A stretch of DNA of 26,149 bases from CAZESH01 sp964514665 (GTDB taxonomy: Bacteria; Bacillota; Bacilli; Paenibacillales; KCTC-25726), in NCBI GenBank assembly GCA_964514665.1, contig CAZESH010000022.1, forward strand, positions 1 through 26,149, given 5' to 3'. Numbering within the stretch: the stretch's first letter is position 1; each line of letters starts with the position of its first letter. Below the pieces are notes generated by a model that worked only from the letters and a program-made list of their open reading frames with translations, was not told where the DNA came from and searched no databases. Shown in pieces: positions 14,616 through 22,706 of this stretch. The position numbers and the translations under genes are program-made.

Positions 14616-15734
14616 ATGAAAATAGCCTTGATCACAGAAACCTTTCTGCCAAGAAAAGACGGAGTTGTCACCCGGTTAACCGCAACGATACGATGGCTTT
14701 TGGATAATGGGCATGAGCTGCTGATCATTGCTCCGGATTTGGGATTAAAGCATTACCTCGGCGCCAGAATCGAGGGGATTCCCGCCCGATCTTTCTTTTT
14801 GTATCGCGATCTGAAAGCGGCCATGCCTACCCGCAAGGTGGGAAAGATTCTGAGACAGTTTCAGCCCGATCTTGTACATGTCGTGAATCCGGCCATATTG
14901 GGTGTTGCCGGGATTTATTACGGCCGAAAATATCGCTATCCGATGATTGCATCCTTTCACACCAATGTGCCCAAATATGCCGATTACTACAAGCTGCCTT
15001 TTCTGAAGCCGATCCTCTGGTGGTTTTTTCGTACCTTGCATAATCGTGCCGATTTGAATTTATGCACCTCTCAAACGGTCAAGCAGGAGCTGACGGACAA
15101 GCGTTTTCGCAATGTGCAGCTGTGGATTCGCGGCGTGGATACCGCTTTGTTCCATCCTTCACGCAAGGATGCTCAAATGCGCAAGCGCTTGACGAGAGGA
15201 CGTGAAGACAAAATTTTGCTGCTGTTCGTGGGAAGGCTGGCGGCAGAGAAGGAAATCGAAAAAATTCGCGATGTGCTGGAAGCCTCCGCGGATTTTTGTC
15301 TGGCGATTGTCGGCGACGGTCCGTACCGTTCCTTTCTGGAACAGCATTTTGCCGGAACGGACACGCTGTTTACCGGTTTTATGGAAGGGGAAACCTTGGC
15401 CAGCGCTTTTGCTTCCGCGGATGTTTTCTTGTTCCCCTCTACGACGGAGACGCTTGGACTGGTACTGCTCGAAGCGATGGCTTCCGGAGTAGCCGTGGTA
15501 GCCGCCAGAAGCGGTCCTACCTGCGAGCAGGTAGAGGATGGCGTGAACGGGCTATTATATGAAGGAGATCAAAAAGACAGCCTCATGATCACTGTGCTTA
15601 AGCTTAAAGATGATGCGTTCAGGCGGCAGATCGGAGAAAATGCCTATCTTTCCTCTCAGCAGCTGGGGTGGTCGAGGCCTTCCGAGCAGCTGCAGGGATA
15701 CTATGAGGAAGTAATTGCACAGCACAAAAAATAA
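14616..15734 (+). CDS. sqdX: Sulfoquinovosyltransferase
   Basis: This 372-residue GT4 enzyme should move sulfoquinovose from UDP-sulfoquinovose to diacylglycerol, forming sulfoquinovosyl diacylglycerol at the cytoplasmic membrane face. The N-terminal ETFLPRKDGVVTRL, VVNPAILGVAGIYYGRK and LNLCTSQTV stretches are characteristic of SqdX. The donor half begins near residue 203 (LLFVGRLAAEKE), with GDGPYR and the EX7E motif in PSTTETLGLVLLEAMASG. Length is normal. It begins 11 bases after sqdB, with a weak ribosome site, which suggests translational coupling. Position directly behind sqdB makes the specific assignment much firmer than the GT4 family match alone. No transmembrane segment is visible. 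Confidence 0.92.
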   Translation: MKIALITETFLPRKDGVVTRLTATIRWLLDNGHELLIIAPDLGLKHYLGARIEGIPARSFFLYRDLKAAMPTRKVGKILRQFQPDLVHVVNPAILGVAGIYYGRKYRYPMIASFHTNVPKYADYYKLPFLKPILWWFFRTLHNRADLNLCTSQTVKQELTDKRFRNVQLWIRGVDTALFHPSRKDAQMRKRLTRGREDKILLLFVGRLAAEKEIEKIRDVLEASADFCLAIVGDGPYRSFLEQHFAGTDTLFTGFMEGETLASAFASADVFLFPSTTETLGLVLLEAMASGVAVVAARSGPTCEQVEDGVNGLLYEGDQKDSLMITVLKLKDDAFRRQIGENAYLSSQQLGWSRPSEQLQGYYEEVIAQHKK

Positions 15735-15753
15735 TGAAGGAAGTTGATCGATT

Positions 15754-16791
15754 GTGACGAGAGCCGGAAGCAAACTGAAAATCGCCTTGATCGGAGCAGG
15801 AAATTCCGGCAGCGGAAAAGGACTTTCTGCCGGATTTTCATCCCCCGAAAATTGGGGACAGCAGCATGCCCGGATTTTTGCCAGTCGGCCGGATGTTGAC
15901 TTTTGCGCCATTGTCGGACGCAACGAAGATAAAACTAAAGCCCGGGCAGAAGAGTTCAATACGAAAGGATATACCGATATTGATCTGATGCTTATGCGCG
16001 AGCAGCCGGATTTGGTCAGTTTATGCTTGCCCAATCAAGGGCATTACGAGGCTACGCTCAAGGTCATTCGTGCCGGTGTTCCCCTGCTGGTGGAAAAACC
16101 GCTTGTCTTTGATCTGAAGGAAGCGGATCATTTAATTCAAGAAGCGGAAAAGCAAAATTTGTTTTTTGCGATAAATTTGAACCATCGTTATGCCAAACCG
16201 GTGGAGCTTGCCAAGCAAGCGATCATGGATGGGAAGCTGGGAGAGCCGGTTTTTGCCACCTGGAGATTCGGCGGGGAAGGATCACAAGATCATCCATTCG
16301 CCAATTTGATTGAAACGCAGTGTCACGGGTTTGATATGCTGGAGCATTTATGCGGACCGATCCAATCGGTGATGGCGGAAATGACCGATAAAACCGGCAA
16401 AGGCTTCAGTACAATGGTGATTTCCCTTCGTTTTGGCGACGGCACTTTAGGCAGTTTGATCGGTTCCTATGATTCGTCCTACGCTTACAAGGATACGCAT
16501 CGCGTCGAAGTTAACGGAACGGATGGGCGAATTCTCATTGAGGATACGGTCCATGAATACAGTTTCCAAAAGAGCGGCAGCGAAACCGCCGAAGTATGGA
16601 GAGCGGGATATTTCAATGATGTGGACAGGGAATTCCACCGTACCTTCGACAAGCATATGGATGATCTGCTGGCGGCTTTCCGCGCCGGCCAACAACCGCC
16701 CATTCATGCCACAGCAGGCAGAAGAGTATTGAAACTTGCTCATGCGGCGATAGAATCATTCCAAACGGGGCGTCGTGTTACAGTAGAATGA
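15754..16791 (+). CDS. Gfo/Idh/MocA-family NAD(P)-dependent oxidoreductase
   Basis: This 345-residue protein has an N-terminal Rossmann fold with IALIGAGNSGSG (near residues 10-21, longer than the usual GxGxxG and followed by an insertion GLSAGFSSPENWGQQHA), the family motif LLVEKPLVFD near 110-119, and HRYAKP. The C-terminal alpha/beta domain follows, with ETQCHGFDMLEHLCGP carrying the usual catalytic His. The family acts on sugars or sugar nucleotides and also includes NAD-dependent glycosidases. It starts with GTG after AAGGAAG, 19 bases after sqdX, and is the last gene of the operon before a strong terminator. Its position suggests a substrate related to sulfoquinovose or glycolipid sugars. 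I know no defined role for such a gene in sulfolipid synthesis. Confidence 0.85.
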   Translation: MTRAGSKLKIALIGAGNSGSGKGLSAGFSSPENWGQQHARIFASRPDVDFCAIVGRNEDKTKARAEEFNTKGYTDIDLMLMREQPDLVSLCLPNQGHYEATLKVIRAGVPLLVEKPLVFDLKEADHLIQEAEKQNLFFAINLNHRYAKPVELAKQAIMDGKLGEPVFATWRFGGEGSQDHPFANLIETQCHGFDMLEHLCGPIQSVMAEMTDKTGKGFSTMVISLRFGDGTLGSLIGSYDSSYAYKDTHRVEVNGTDGRILIEDTVHEYSFQKSGSETAEVWRAGYFNDVDREFHRTFDKHMDDLLAAFRAGQQPPIHATAGRRVLKLAHAAIESFQTGRRVTVE

Positions 16792-16827
16792 CCGGTATTA
16801 CAGATCATGCAGTTTGCTTTGAATTCG

Positions 16828-16859
16828 AAAGATTGCCGTTAGCGGCAATCTTTTTTTTT
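16828..16859 (+). terminator. Terminator of the sqd operon
   Basis: AAAGATTGCCG (16828-16838), TTAG loop and CGGCAATCTTT (16843-16853), then a T-run to 16859: a textbook intrinsic terminator. Confidence 0.93.
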
Positions 16860-16961
16860 AGTTAATAGTTCTTTAAAAGTTATTCCATAGAATGGACATT
16901 TTTATCGTTTACATTAGAACCGTAGATAGAAAAACATAGGATTGGAGAGGAGAGATTCACG

Positions 16962-17264
16962 ATGAAAAAAACATTGATGACGATTGCAGGTGTACTTTTA
17001 TTGACGGGGGCGCTGATGGGCTGTTCGAGCACAACTTCCAACACACCGGACGATACCAGCTCGAATCCGCCTGCGGCTTCCAACGAAATGCCGACAGCTT
17101 CACCGGCCGACAACGGAACATCGGATCAAGGGGTTTCAGGAGATACAAGCAGTTCCGACAGTTCCTCAAGCGATCAAAGCGGAACCACCGACAACAGCGG
17201 TTCGACTAGCGGAGATTCTACAGGAGACAGCGGATCCTCCAGCAGCAGTTCAACAGGTAATTAA
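16962..17264 (+). CDS. Ser/Asp/Thr-rich lipoprotein of unknown function
   Basis: This 100-residue protein starts with a lipoprotein signal peptide (MKKTLMTIAGVLLLTGALMG) and a lipobox Cys21 (LMGC), so it should be lipidated and held on the outer face of the membrane. The mature part has no recognisable domain: it is a low-complexity, acidic, disordered chain of Ser, Thr, Asp, Asn and Gly with SSSDSSSSDQSG-like runs, and no Cys after the anchor. Such chains may act as spacers or surface polyelectrolytes. The ATG follows GGAGAGGAGAG. It lies just upstream of a two-component system but is separated from it by a strong hairpin. No function is claimed. Confidence 0.8.
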   Translation: MKKTLMTIAGVLLLTGALMGCSSTTSNTPDDTSSNPPAASNEMPTASPADNGTSDQGVSGDTSSSDSSSSDQSGTTDNSGSTSGDSTGDSGSSSSSSTGN

Positions 17265-17281
17265 GGAGAGGCTGTCGATTC

Positions 17282-17334
17282 CAATAAAGCAAGGAAGCGA
17301 AAATGCACCATATTTTCGCTTCCTTGCTTTATTG
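17282..17334. terminator. Perfect 23-bp hairpin after the lipoprotein gene
   Basis: Arms 17282-17304 and 17312-17334 are exact reverse complements (CAATAAAGCAAGG... / ...CCTTGCTTTATTG) around a 7-nt loop. It probably ends transcription of the lipoprotein gene, but no extended T-run follows, so it is less typical than the other terminators here. Confidence 0.65.
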
Positions 17335-17430
17335 CCTAGCCAGTGCATTTAGAGCATAACCGTCCGAAAAAAGGACTTATGAGAGAATTATGTAATATAC
17401 AAACGGGGAGATCTGAGAAGGGGTGATGGA

Positions 17431-18132
17431 ATGAACGGGTTGAAGGTTTTGGTGGCCGATGACGACCCGCACGTGCTGGAATTTGTCCGGCTTTATTTTG
17501 AGGAGCAGCAGTTCAAGCTAATCGAAGCCGAGGACGGAGAAATGGCGTTGGAGAAAGTGGAAAGCGAATCACCGGACATTGCCATTCTGGATGTGATGAT
17601 GCCGAAAAAGGACGGGTATGAAGTATGCCGTGAAATCCTTAAAAAATATGATATTCCGATTATCTTATTAACAGCAAAAGGAGACGAATTTGACCGGGTG
17701 TTGGGGCTTGAGATCGGGGCGGATGATTATATCACGAAGCCCTTTAGTCCGAGGGAGCTGGTGGCTCGCATCAAAGCGATCTTCCGCCGTATGCAGCCGA
17801 AAAAGCAGGCGGAGGAGAACCCTTTTACCGTGCTGGAATTTGAGTCGATTTCGATTCATCTGGAACGCAGGGAGGTGATGGTCGGCGAGCGTAAAATCGC
17901 TTTTCGCCCGAAGGAATTTGATCTGCTTGTTTTTTTGGCCAAAACACCGGGACAGGTCTATACTCGGGAACAGCTGTTGACCCATGTATGGGGCTACGAT
18001 TTTATCGGAGATATCCGCACGGTCGATGTCCATATCAAAAAAGTCAGGGAGAAACTGAGTGAGCTGAAAAAGGAATATATTCACACCATCTGGGGTGTCG
18101 GTTATAAATTCGAGGTGGGCCATGATCAATAA
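17431..18132 (+). CDS. OmpR/PhoB-family response regulator
   Basis: This 233-residue regulator has a receiver domain (residues 1-120) with the acidic pair at DDDPH (10-12), phosphoryl-acceptor Asp54 in ILDVMMPKKDG, Thr in LLTAKGD and Lys in ITKPFSP. The C-terminal winged helix (about 130-230) includes FRPKEFDLLVFLA and RTVDVHIKKVREKL. It should bind direct repeats as a dimer after phosphorylation by the kinase encoded next. The start ATG follows AGAAGGGGTG. Its last 11 bases overlap the kinase gene. The subfamily (PhoP, ResD, or another) cannot be settled by eye, so the signal is unknown. Confidence 0.93.
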   Translation: MNGLKVLVADDDPHVLEFVRLYFEEQQFKLIEAEDGEMALEKVESESPDIAILDVMMPKKDGYEVCREILKKYDIPIILLTAKGDEFDRVLGLEIGADDYITKPFSPRELVARIKAIFRRMQPKKQAEENPFTVLEFESISIHLERREVMVGERKIAFRPKEFDLLVFLAKTPGQVYTREQLLTHVWGYDFIGDIRTVDVHIKKVREKLSELKKEYIHTIWGVGYKFEVGHDQ

Positions 18133-19582
18133 AAGCATTTTTCTGCGTCTGCTTCTCAGCTATATGCTGACCATTATCCTGGGGCTCTGCGTTGTAGGGT
18201 TTCTCATGTCTTATTTAACGAAGGATTACTATATGAACGCCAAGGAGCAGGATATGCTGCGAAAGGCCAAAAAGGTCAATTTGGCGATTCAAAACTACGA
18301 TACCAGCAACGACTATGTGGTGAATATCCTATCCTTTCTGGATCAATCCTTCGACGCGCGAATTTGGCTGTTCGACAGCCAGGGGAAGATCATTTCCACC
18401 TCGACTCAAGACGAGGTTTCCATCGGAAAATCGGTGGATAAGTCAATTGTCGATAAAGTTAAAAATGGCGAGGACTCCGTGCTTCCATTGAAAATCGAGA
18501 CAAAAAACCAGCCGATGCTGTCCGTTGTCGTGCCATGGGGCAAGGATGACCAGGTTTACGGGGGAATCATCCTGCATTCTCCGGTAACCGGAATCAATGA
18601 AGCGATCGGCAACATCCGCGAAACGATTTTATGGGTAACGCTGGTCGGCATATTGCTCTCGCTTGCATTCGCTTCTTATATGTCCTGGTCGATCTCGCGA
18701 CCGCTGCAAAAAATAGAAACGTTTGCCACTAAAATCGGAATGGGGGATTATAGCGAACGCATCCACATCGATTCCAGCGATGAAATCGGTGAACTCGCAT
18801 CAAGCATTAATCAAATGGTGAACAAATTGGAGAAGGCCGACCAGGAGAATAAAAAACTAGAGCAGATTCGCATCGGCTTTTTGGCCAACGCATCCCATGA
18901 ATTAAGAACGCCGCTTACGGCCATGCAGGGTTTTTTGGAAGCGCTGCTGGATGGCTTGATTGATGAAAATGCGGCGCAAAAATACCATCAAATCATCTAT
19001 CAGGAAATGCTGCACATGAACCGTTTGATCGATGACATCATGGATTTGTCGAGATTGGAAAACAATGAGTTTCATTTGTCCAGAAACCCGCTCGAGGTCA
19101 AACAGCTGGTGCAAAAAACGAAGATCAAATTCGAACCCCAGGCCGAGGAGAAGAACATTCATTTGGAGGTCGGCGTGGGTGAACCCATTTCCGATGTTTA
19201 TGCCGACCCGGACAGGTTGGAACAAATCCTTAACAATATGGTCAAGAACGCGATTAAATTTACCGATCCCGGAGGCACTATCCGGATCAACGCGGTTCAG
19301 GATGCAGATTACATTCATTTTTCCGTAGCGGATACGGGAATCGGGATTCCGCCGGAAGAATTGGATCAAATTTGGAACCGATTTTATAAGATCAACCGGA
19401 GCGGGACCAGAAATGAGAAGGGTTCGGGACTCGGATTAGCCATCGTTAAAGAGCTGGTTCACATTCACGAGGGCAAAGTTTCCGTGGAAAGCGACATCGG
19501 CAGCGGAACCGTTTTTCACGTGTGGATTCCCGGCATCGAACTGATCCAAAAACAAAAAATGATCGAAACGGAAATTTTGTAA
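18122..19582 (+). CDS. Membrane sensor histidine kinase
   Basis: This 486-residue kinase has a first membrane span (about residues 8-30), an extracytoplasmic domain of about 130 residues, and a second span (about 168-190). A HAMP domain (SWSISRPLQKIETFATKI), the HisKA H-box with His259 in ASHELRTPLTAMQG, and an ATPase domain with N-box NNMVKNAIKF, DTGIGIPPEE and GSGLGLAIVKEL follow. The extracellular part looks like a double-Cache/PAS-like sensor with VVVPWGKDDQVYGGIILHSP. ATG 18122 is chosen because GAGGTG precedes it and it overlaps the regulator stop; an in-frame GTG at 18095 lies deep in the regulator gene. The architecture matches PhoR/ResE/WalK-type kinases, but the ligand is not evident. 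Confidence 0.92.
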   Translation: MINKSIFLRLLLSYMLTIILGLCVVGFLMSYLTKDYYMNAKEQDMLRKAKKVNLAIQNYDTSNDYVVNILSFLDQSFDARIWLFDSQGKIISTSTQDEVSIGKSVDKSIVDKVKNGEDSVLPLKIETKNQPMLSVVVPWGKDDQVYGGIILHSPVTGINEAIGNIRETILWVTLVGILLSLAFASYMSWSISRPLQKIETFATKIGMGDYSERIHIDSSDEIGELASSINQMVNKLEKADQENKKLEQIRIGFLANASHELRTPLTAMQGFLEALLDGLIDENAAQKYHQIIYQEMLHMNRLIDDIMDLSRLENNEFHLSRNPLEVKQLVQKTKIKFEPQAEEKNIHLEVGVGEPISDVYADPDRLEQILNNMVKNAIKFTDPGGTIRINAVQDADYIHFSVADTGIGIPPEELDQIWNRFYKINRSGTRNEKGSGLGLAIVKELVHIHEGKVSVESDIGSGTVFHVWIPGIELIQKQKMIETEIL

Positions 19583-19698
19583 TGCCATATTTTGCCAAGC
19601 TCTGACAATCTTTCAATATGCGCGCACAAGAATTTCATATTCTAAACCTGCAGAAAGCGTTTTATAATGGCTATATCTGATGTTGGGAGGTTTAGGAA

Positions 19699-20661
19699 AT
19701 GAATTATTTTCATATTCAAGGGATAGAACGCAAAATATCACAGCTGATTTTGGGAACGGACTATTACAAGCCGGAGATTTTGGACTCTATTTCCGAGATC
19801 ATGGATGAGTTTGTGCGGATCGGCGGCACGACTTTGGATACTGCGTACGTATACAGCGGGGGAGGCAGCGAAACGGCAATCGGGATGTGGATGGCGGAGC
19901 GTAAAAACCGCTCGGATGTGGTGATCCTGACGAAAGGGGCGCATCACAACGCAGACGGTCCACGGGTAAACCGCGAGGCCATTTATTCTGATCTGATGAC
20001 CAGTCTGGAAAGGCTGCAGACCGATCATGTAGAGCTGTACGCGCTTCATCGCGATGATCCGAACGTGCCGGTCGGGGCGATCATCGAGGCTTTGAACGAG
20101 CATATCGAAGCAGGCAGAGCCGGGGCCGTCGGCGCCTCCAATTGGAGCTGCCGGCGTTTGCAAGAAGCCAATGATTATGCGGCGGAGCACGGATTGAAGG
20201 GATTCAGCTTCAACAGCCCGAATCTAAGTCTGGCAAAAGCCAAGGAGCCCTTTTGGGCCGGATGTGTTTCCGCAGATGCCGCCGACTGCAGCTGGCATGA
20301 AGAAAAGCAAATGCCTCTCTTGTCTTGGTCTTCCCAAGCACGCGGATTTTTTACCGGCCGATTCGGACCGGACGATCGCTCCAATCCAGACTTGGTGCGC
20401 GTCTTCTTCAGCGACGAAAACTGGGAGCGGTTTCGCCGGGCGGAGCAAATGGCCAAAGATAAGCATGCTTCGACTATCCAAATCGCGCTCGCTTATGTAT
20501 TGAATCAACCTTTTCCTGCCGGCGCGCTGATCGGACCGCAGAACCTGGATGAGCTGCACTCTTGCCATGAGGCAACGAACCTGCACCTTACCCGGGATGA
20601 ATTGGAATGGCTGGAAAATGGGCATGCAAGGTTTGAAATCGAGCATAATTTGGAAACATAG
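19699..20661 (+). CDS. Aldo/keto reductase
   Basis: This 320-residue protein has the AKR TIM barrel and its catalytic tetrad: Asp and Tyr in TLDTAYVYSGG, Lys in VILTKGAHH and His in YALHRDDPN. The phosphate-binding C-terminal part includes IQIALAYVLNQPFPAGALIGPQ. It should reduce aldehydes or ketoses, or oxidise sugars, with NAD(P)H. The substrate is not predictable. The ATG follows GGGAGG, and a TATAAT at 19663-19668 suggests its own promoter, though the -35 is weak. It is followed by the ilvD remnant, so it appears to be a single-gene unit. Confidence 0.87.
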   Translation: MNYFHIQGIERKISQLILGTDYYKPEILDSISEIMDEFVRIGGTTLDTAYVYSGGGSETAIGMWMAERKNRSDVVILTKGAHHNADGPRVNREAIYSDLMTSLERLQTDHVELYALHRDDPNVPVGAIIEALNEHIEAGRAGAVGASNWSCRRLQEANDYAAEHGLKGFSFNSPNLSLAKAKEPFWAGCVSADAADCSWHEEKQMPLLSWSSQARGFFTGRFGPDDRSNPDLVRVFFSDENWERFRRAEQMAKDKHASTIQIALAYVLNQPFPAGALIGPQNLDELHSCHEATNLHLTRDELEWLENGHARFEIEHNLET

Positions 20662-20683
20662 ATGTAAGGACATAAGGATCTGA

Positions 20684-20950
20684 GAATCCGTTAGCAGGGT
20701 AATCAGCGAAGGTGCAAACCGTGCGCCTAACCGGGCGATGCTTCGTGCGGCGGGATTTACCGATGAGGATTTCCGCAAGCCGACGATCGGGATTGCCAGC
20801 ACAGGGAGCGAGGTTACCCCCTGCAACATGCATAGTGATAAATTGGCTTTGTCTGCAAAGCGGGGCGCCGTCGAAGGAGGCGGAGCTCCGCTTATTTTTA
20901 ACACCATCACCGTCTCCGATTGGCAGATTTTCCGGAGGAACGCAGGTTAA
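20684..20950 (+). pseudogene. ilvD: Truncated ilvD remnant (dihydroxy-acid dehydratase N-terminus)
   Basis: Translation in one frame gives EGANRAPNRAMLRAAGF, then DEDFRKPTIGIASTGSEVTP, CNMHSDKLALSAKRGA and APLIFNTITVSD. This matches the first 75 or so residues of IlvD, including the Cys of the ITPCN-type motif that binds the Fe-S cluster. Similarity stops after NTITVSD, where GISMGTEGM would be expected, and a TAA follows at 20948. No start codon with a ribosome site precedes the homologous part, and TGA lies in frame at 20681. About 85 percent of the gene is missing. An ATG at 20738 could give a 70-residue peptide, but it begins inside the conserved region. No insertion element is visible at the break. 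Confidence 0.85.
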
Positions 20951-20959
20951 AAAATTTTC

Positions 20960-20988
20960 TTTACTATATAAGTACATAATTATATAAT
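20960..20988 (+). promoter_or_regulatory. arsRBC promoter
   Basis: TTTACT (20960-20965), 17 bp and a perfect TATAAT (20983-20988) lie just upstream of arsR. The spacer and -10 region are rich in TATATAA/TTATATA symmetry (20965-20990), where ArsR would be expected to bind, but I cannot define exact operator arms. Confidence 0.7.
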
Positions 20989-21034
20989 AATTAAAGCATT
21001 GAGATTTTATTTCCAATGAAAGGAAGCTTACGCT

Positions 21035-21361
21035 ATGGAATCGTTAGAAACTGTCGCAGACAAGTTAAAGCTGCTTGGCGACAAAACACGGCTTCATATT
21101 CTCTCCTTGTTAAAGGAAGATCCATGCTGTGTTTGTGAAATTGTTGCCGTACTGGGAATGTCCCAACCGTCCGTCAGCCAGCATTTGCGAAAGCTCAAGG
21201 ATGCGGGGCTGATTCTTGAAAACAGGAGAGGACAGTGGGTGTTTTACTCCCTCAACGTGGAGGACAAGCCTTATATTGCAGATGTCTTGAACCATATTCC
21301 CTCGGGAAAGGAACAACTGGAGGAACTCGCTGCAAAAGGCTTGAGAATCGAATGTAAGTGA
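21035..21361 (+). CDS. arsR: Arsenic-responsive repressor ArsR
   Basis: This 108-residue winged-helix repressor has the ArsR-family recognition region SQPSVSQHLRKLKDAGL. Its cysteine cluster DPCCVCEIV (Cys31, Cys32, Cys34) on the helix that binds As(III) matches the classic CVC site. With arsenite or antimonite bound it should leave the operator and allow expression of arsB and arsC. Length is typical. The ATG follows AAAGGAAG. It is first in a compact arsR-arsB-arsC operon. Confidence 0.93.
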   Translation: MESLETVADKLKLLGDKTRLHILSLLKEDPCCVCEIVAVLGMSQPSVSQHLRKLKDAGLILENRRGQWVFYSLNVEDKPYIADVLNHIPSGKEQLEELAAKGLRIECK

Positions 21362-21383
21362 TTAAATGCTGGAGGGAAACGAT

Positions 21384-22679
21384 TTGTCGACATTCATCGC
21401 ATTTTTAATTTTCTTGATTACTTTGATTTTTGTAATAGGGCAGCCGAAAGGTCTCAATATCGGCTGGTCGGCAATGGGTGGCGCAGTGTTGGCGCTTGCT
21501 TTCGGTGTTGTCAGCTTCTCCGATGTCGGTACCGTAACGGGCATTGTATGGAATGCAACGCTCGCCTTTGTAGCCATCATTCTAATTTCGCTGCTGTTGG
21601 ACGAAATCGGATTTTTCGAATGGGCGGCGCTGCATATGGCGCGTCTGGCCAAAGGGAACGGAAAATTGATGTTTGTTTATGTCGTTCTGCTCGGAGCGGC
21701 AGTTGCCGCATTTTTCGCCAATGACGGGGCCGCATTAATCCTCACTCCGATTGTCCTGGCGATGGTCCGGGCGCTCAAATTCGAGCAAAAAATGATCCTG
21801 CCGTTTATTATGGCCAGCGGGTTTATCGCCGATACGACGTCGCTTCCGCTTGTTGTAAGCAATTTGGTGAATATCGTCTCGGCGGATTATTTCGGCATCG
21901 GCTTTGTGCAGTATGCGAGCCGCATGATCGTCCCGAATTTTTTCTCGCTTTTGGCAAGCTTGCTGGTTTTGTTTTTATTTTTCCGCAAAAGCATACCGCG
22001 AAATTATGACCCGGGTCAGCTCAAAAAACCTTATGAAGCCATCAAGGATCTTAGATTGTTTCGCTTGTCCTGGCTGATACTCGCGGTTCTATTGATCGCT
22101 TATCTGATCAGTCAATTCATCCATGTGCCGGTATCGATCATTGCCGGGGCTGCCGCACTTTTGTTCATTGCCGCGGCGCGTCGCAGCGAAGCCATCGAAA
22201 CCAGAAGGATTATCAAAGAAGCGCCTTGGGCGGTCGTGATTTTCTCTATCGGGATGTACGTAGTTGTGTACGGTCTTCGCAATGTAGGGCTTACCGATAT
22301 GCTCAGCGGTGCGATTCAGGCGATTGCGGATAAAGGATTATTCGTTGCCACACTGGGCATGGGTTATTTGGCCGCCTTCTTGTCCTCGATCATGAACAAT
22401 ATGCCGACGGTGATGATCGACGCACTGGCAATTAAAGCCACGGAAACCCAGGGTACGATTCGCGAAGCGCTCATATACGCCAATATAATCGGATCCGATT
22501 TGGGTCCCAAAATCACGCCGATCGGGTCGCTGGCAACGCTTTTGTGGCTTCATGTATTGGCCCGCAAGGAGATCAAGATCAGCTGGGGCCAATACTTTAA
22601 GACGGGCATTATACTTACCGTTCCGACGCTGTTTATCACGCTGGCGGGACTTTATCTCTGGTTAATGCTGATTTCATAA
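21384..22679 (+). CDS. arsB: Arsenite efflux membrane protein ArsB
   Basis: This 431-residue protein with about 11-12 membrane spans matches ArsB over its whole length, including WNATLAFVAIILISLLLDE, FFEWAALHMARLAKGNGKLM, FFANDGAALILTPIVLAMVR and a C-terminal NIIGSDLGPKITPIGSLATL. It exports arsenite in exchange for protons. No arsA ATPase gene is present, so it should work as a secondary carrier. An ATG at 21366 is in frame, but the GGAGGG at 21371-21376 lies after it and is well placed for the TTG at 21384, seven bases later, so TTG is the likely start. It begins 22 bases after the arsR stop. Confidence 0.93.
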   Translation: MSTFIAFLIFLITLIFVIGQPKGLNIGWSAMGGAVLALAFGVVSFSDVGTVTGIVWNATLAFVAIILISLLLDEIGFFEWAALHMARLAKGNGKLMFVYVVLLGAAVAAFFANDGAALILTPIVLAMVRALKFEQKMILPFIMASGFIADTTSLPLVVSNLVNIVSADYFGIGFVQYASRMIVPNFFSLLASLLVLFLFFRKSIPRNYDPGQLKKPYEAIKDLRLFRLSWLILAVLLIAYLISQFIHVPVSIIAGAAALLFIAAARRSEAIETRRIIKEAPWAVVIFSIGMYVVVYGLRNVGLTDMLSGAIQAIADKGLFVATLGMGYLAAFLSSIMNNMPTVMIDALAIKATETQGTIREALIYANIIGSDLGPKITPIGSLATLLWLHVLARKEIKISWGQYFKTGIILTVPTLFITLAGLYLWLMLIS

Positions 22680-22706
22680 TATAAAAATGGAAATGGAGAG
22701 ATTCAC

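Noticed and set aside
14616..15734. sqdX product as a general mannosyl- or glucosyltransferase
   Set aside because: SqdX-like blocks and position 11 bases after sqdB make a sulfoquinovosyltransferase more likely.
17431..19582. Naming the two-component pair PhoP-PhoR
   Set aside because: Architecture fits several Bacilli systems (PhoPR, ResDE, WalRK-like) and no specific residue decides; the PhoP-like boxes nearby are too weak to name it.
20224..20910. 228-codon minus-strand frame across aldo/keto reductase and ilvD remnant
   Set aside because: Spans the opposite strand of a real gene and a pseudogene; no family resemblance.
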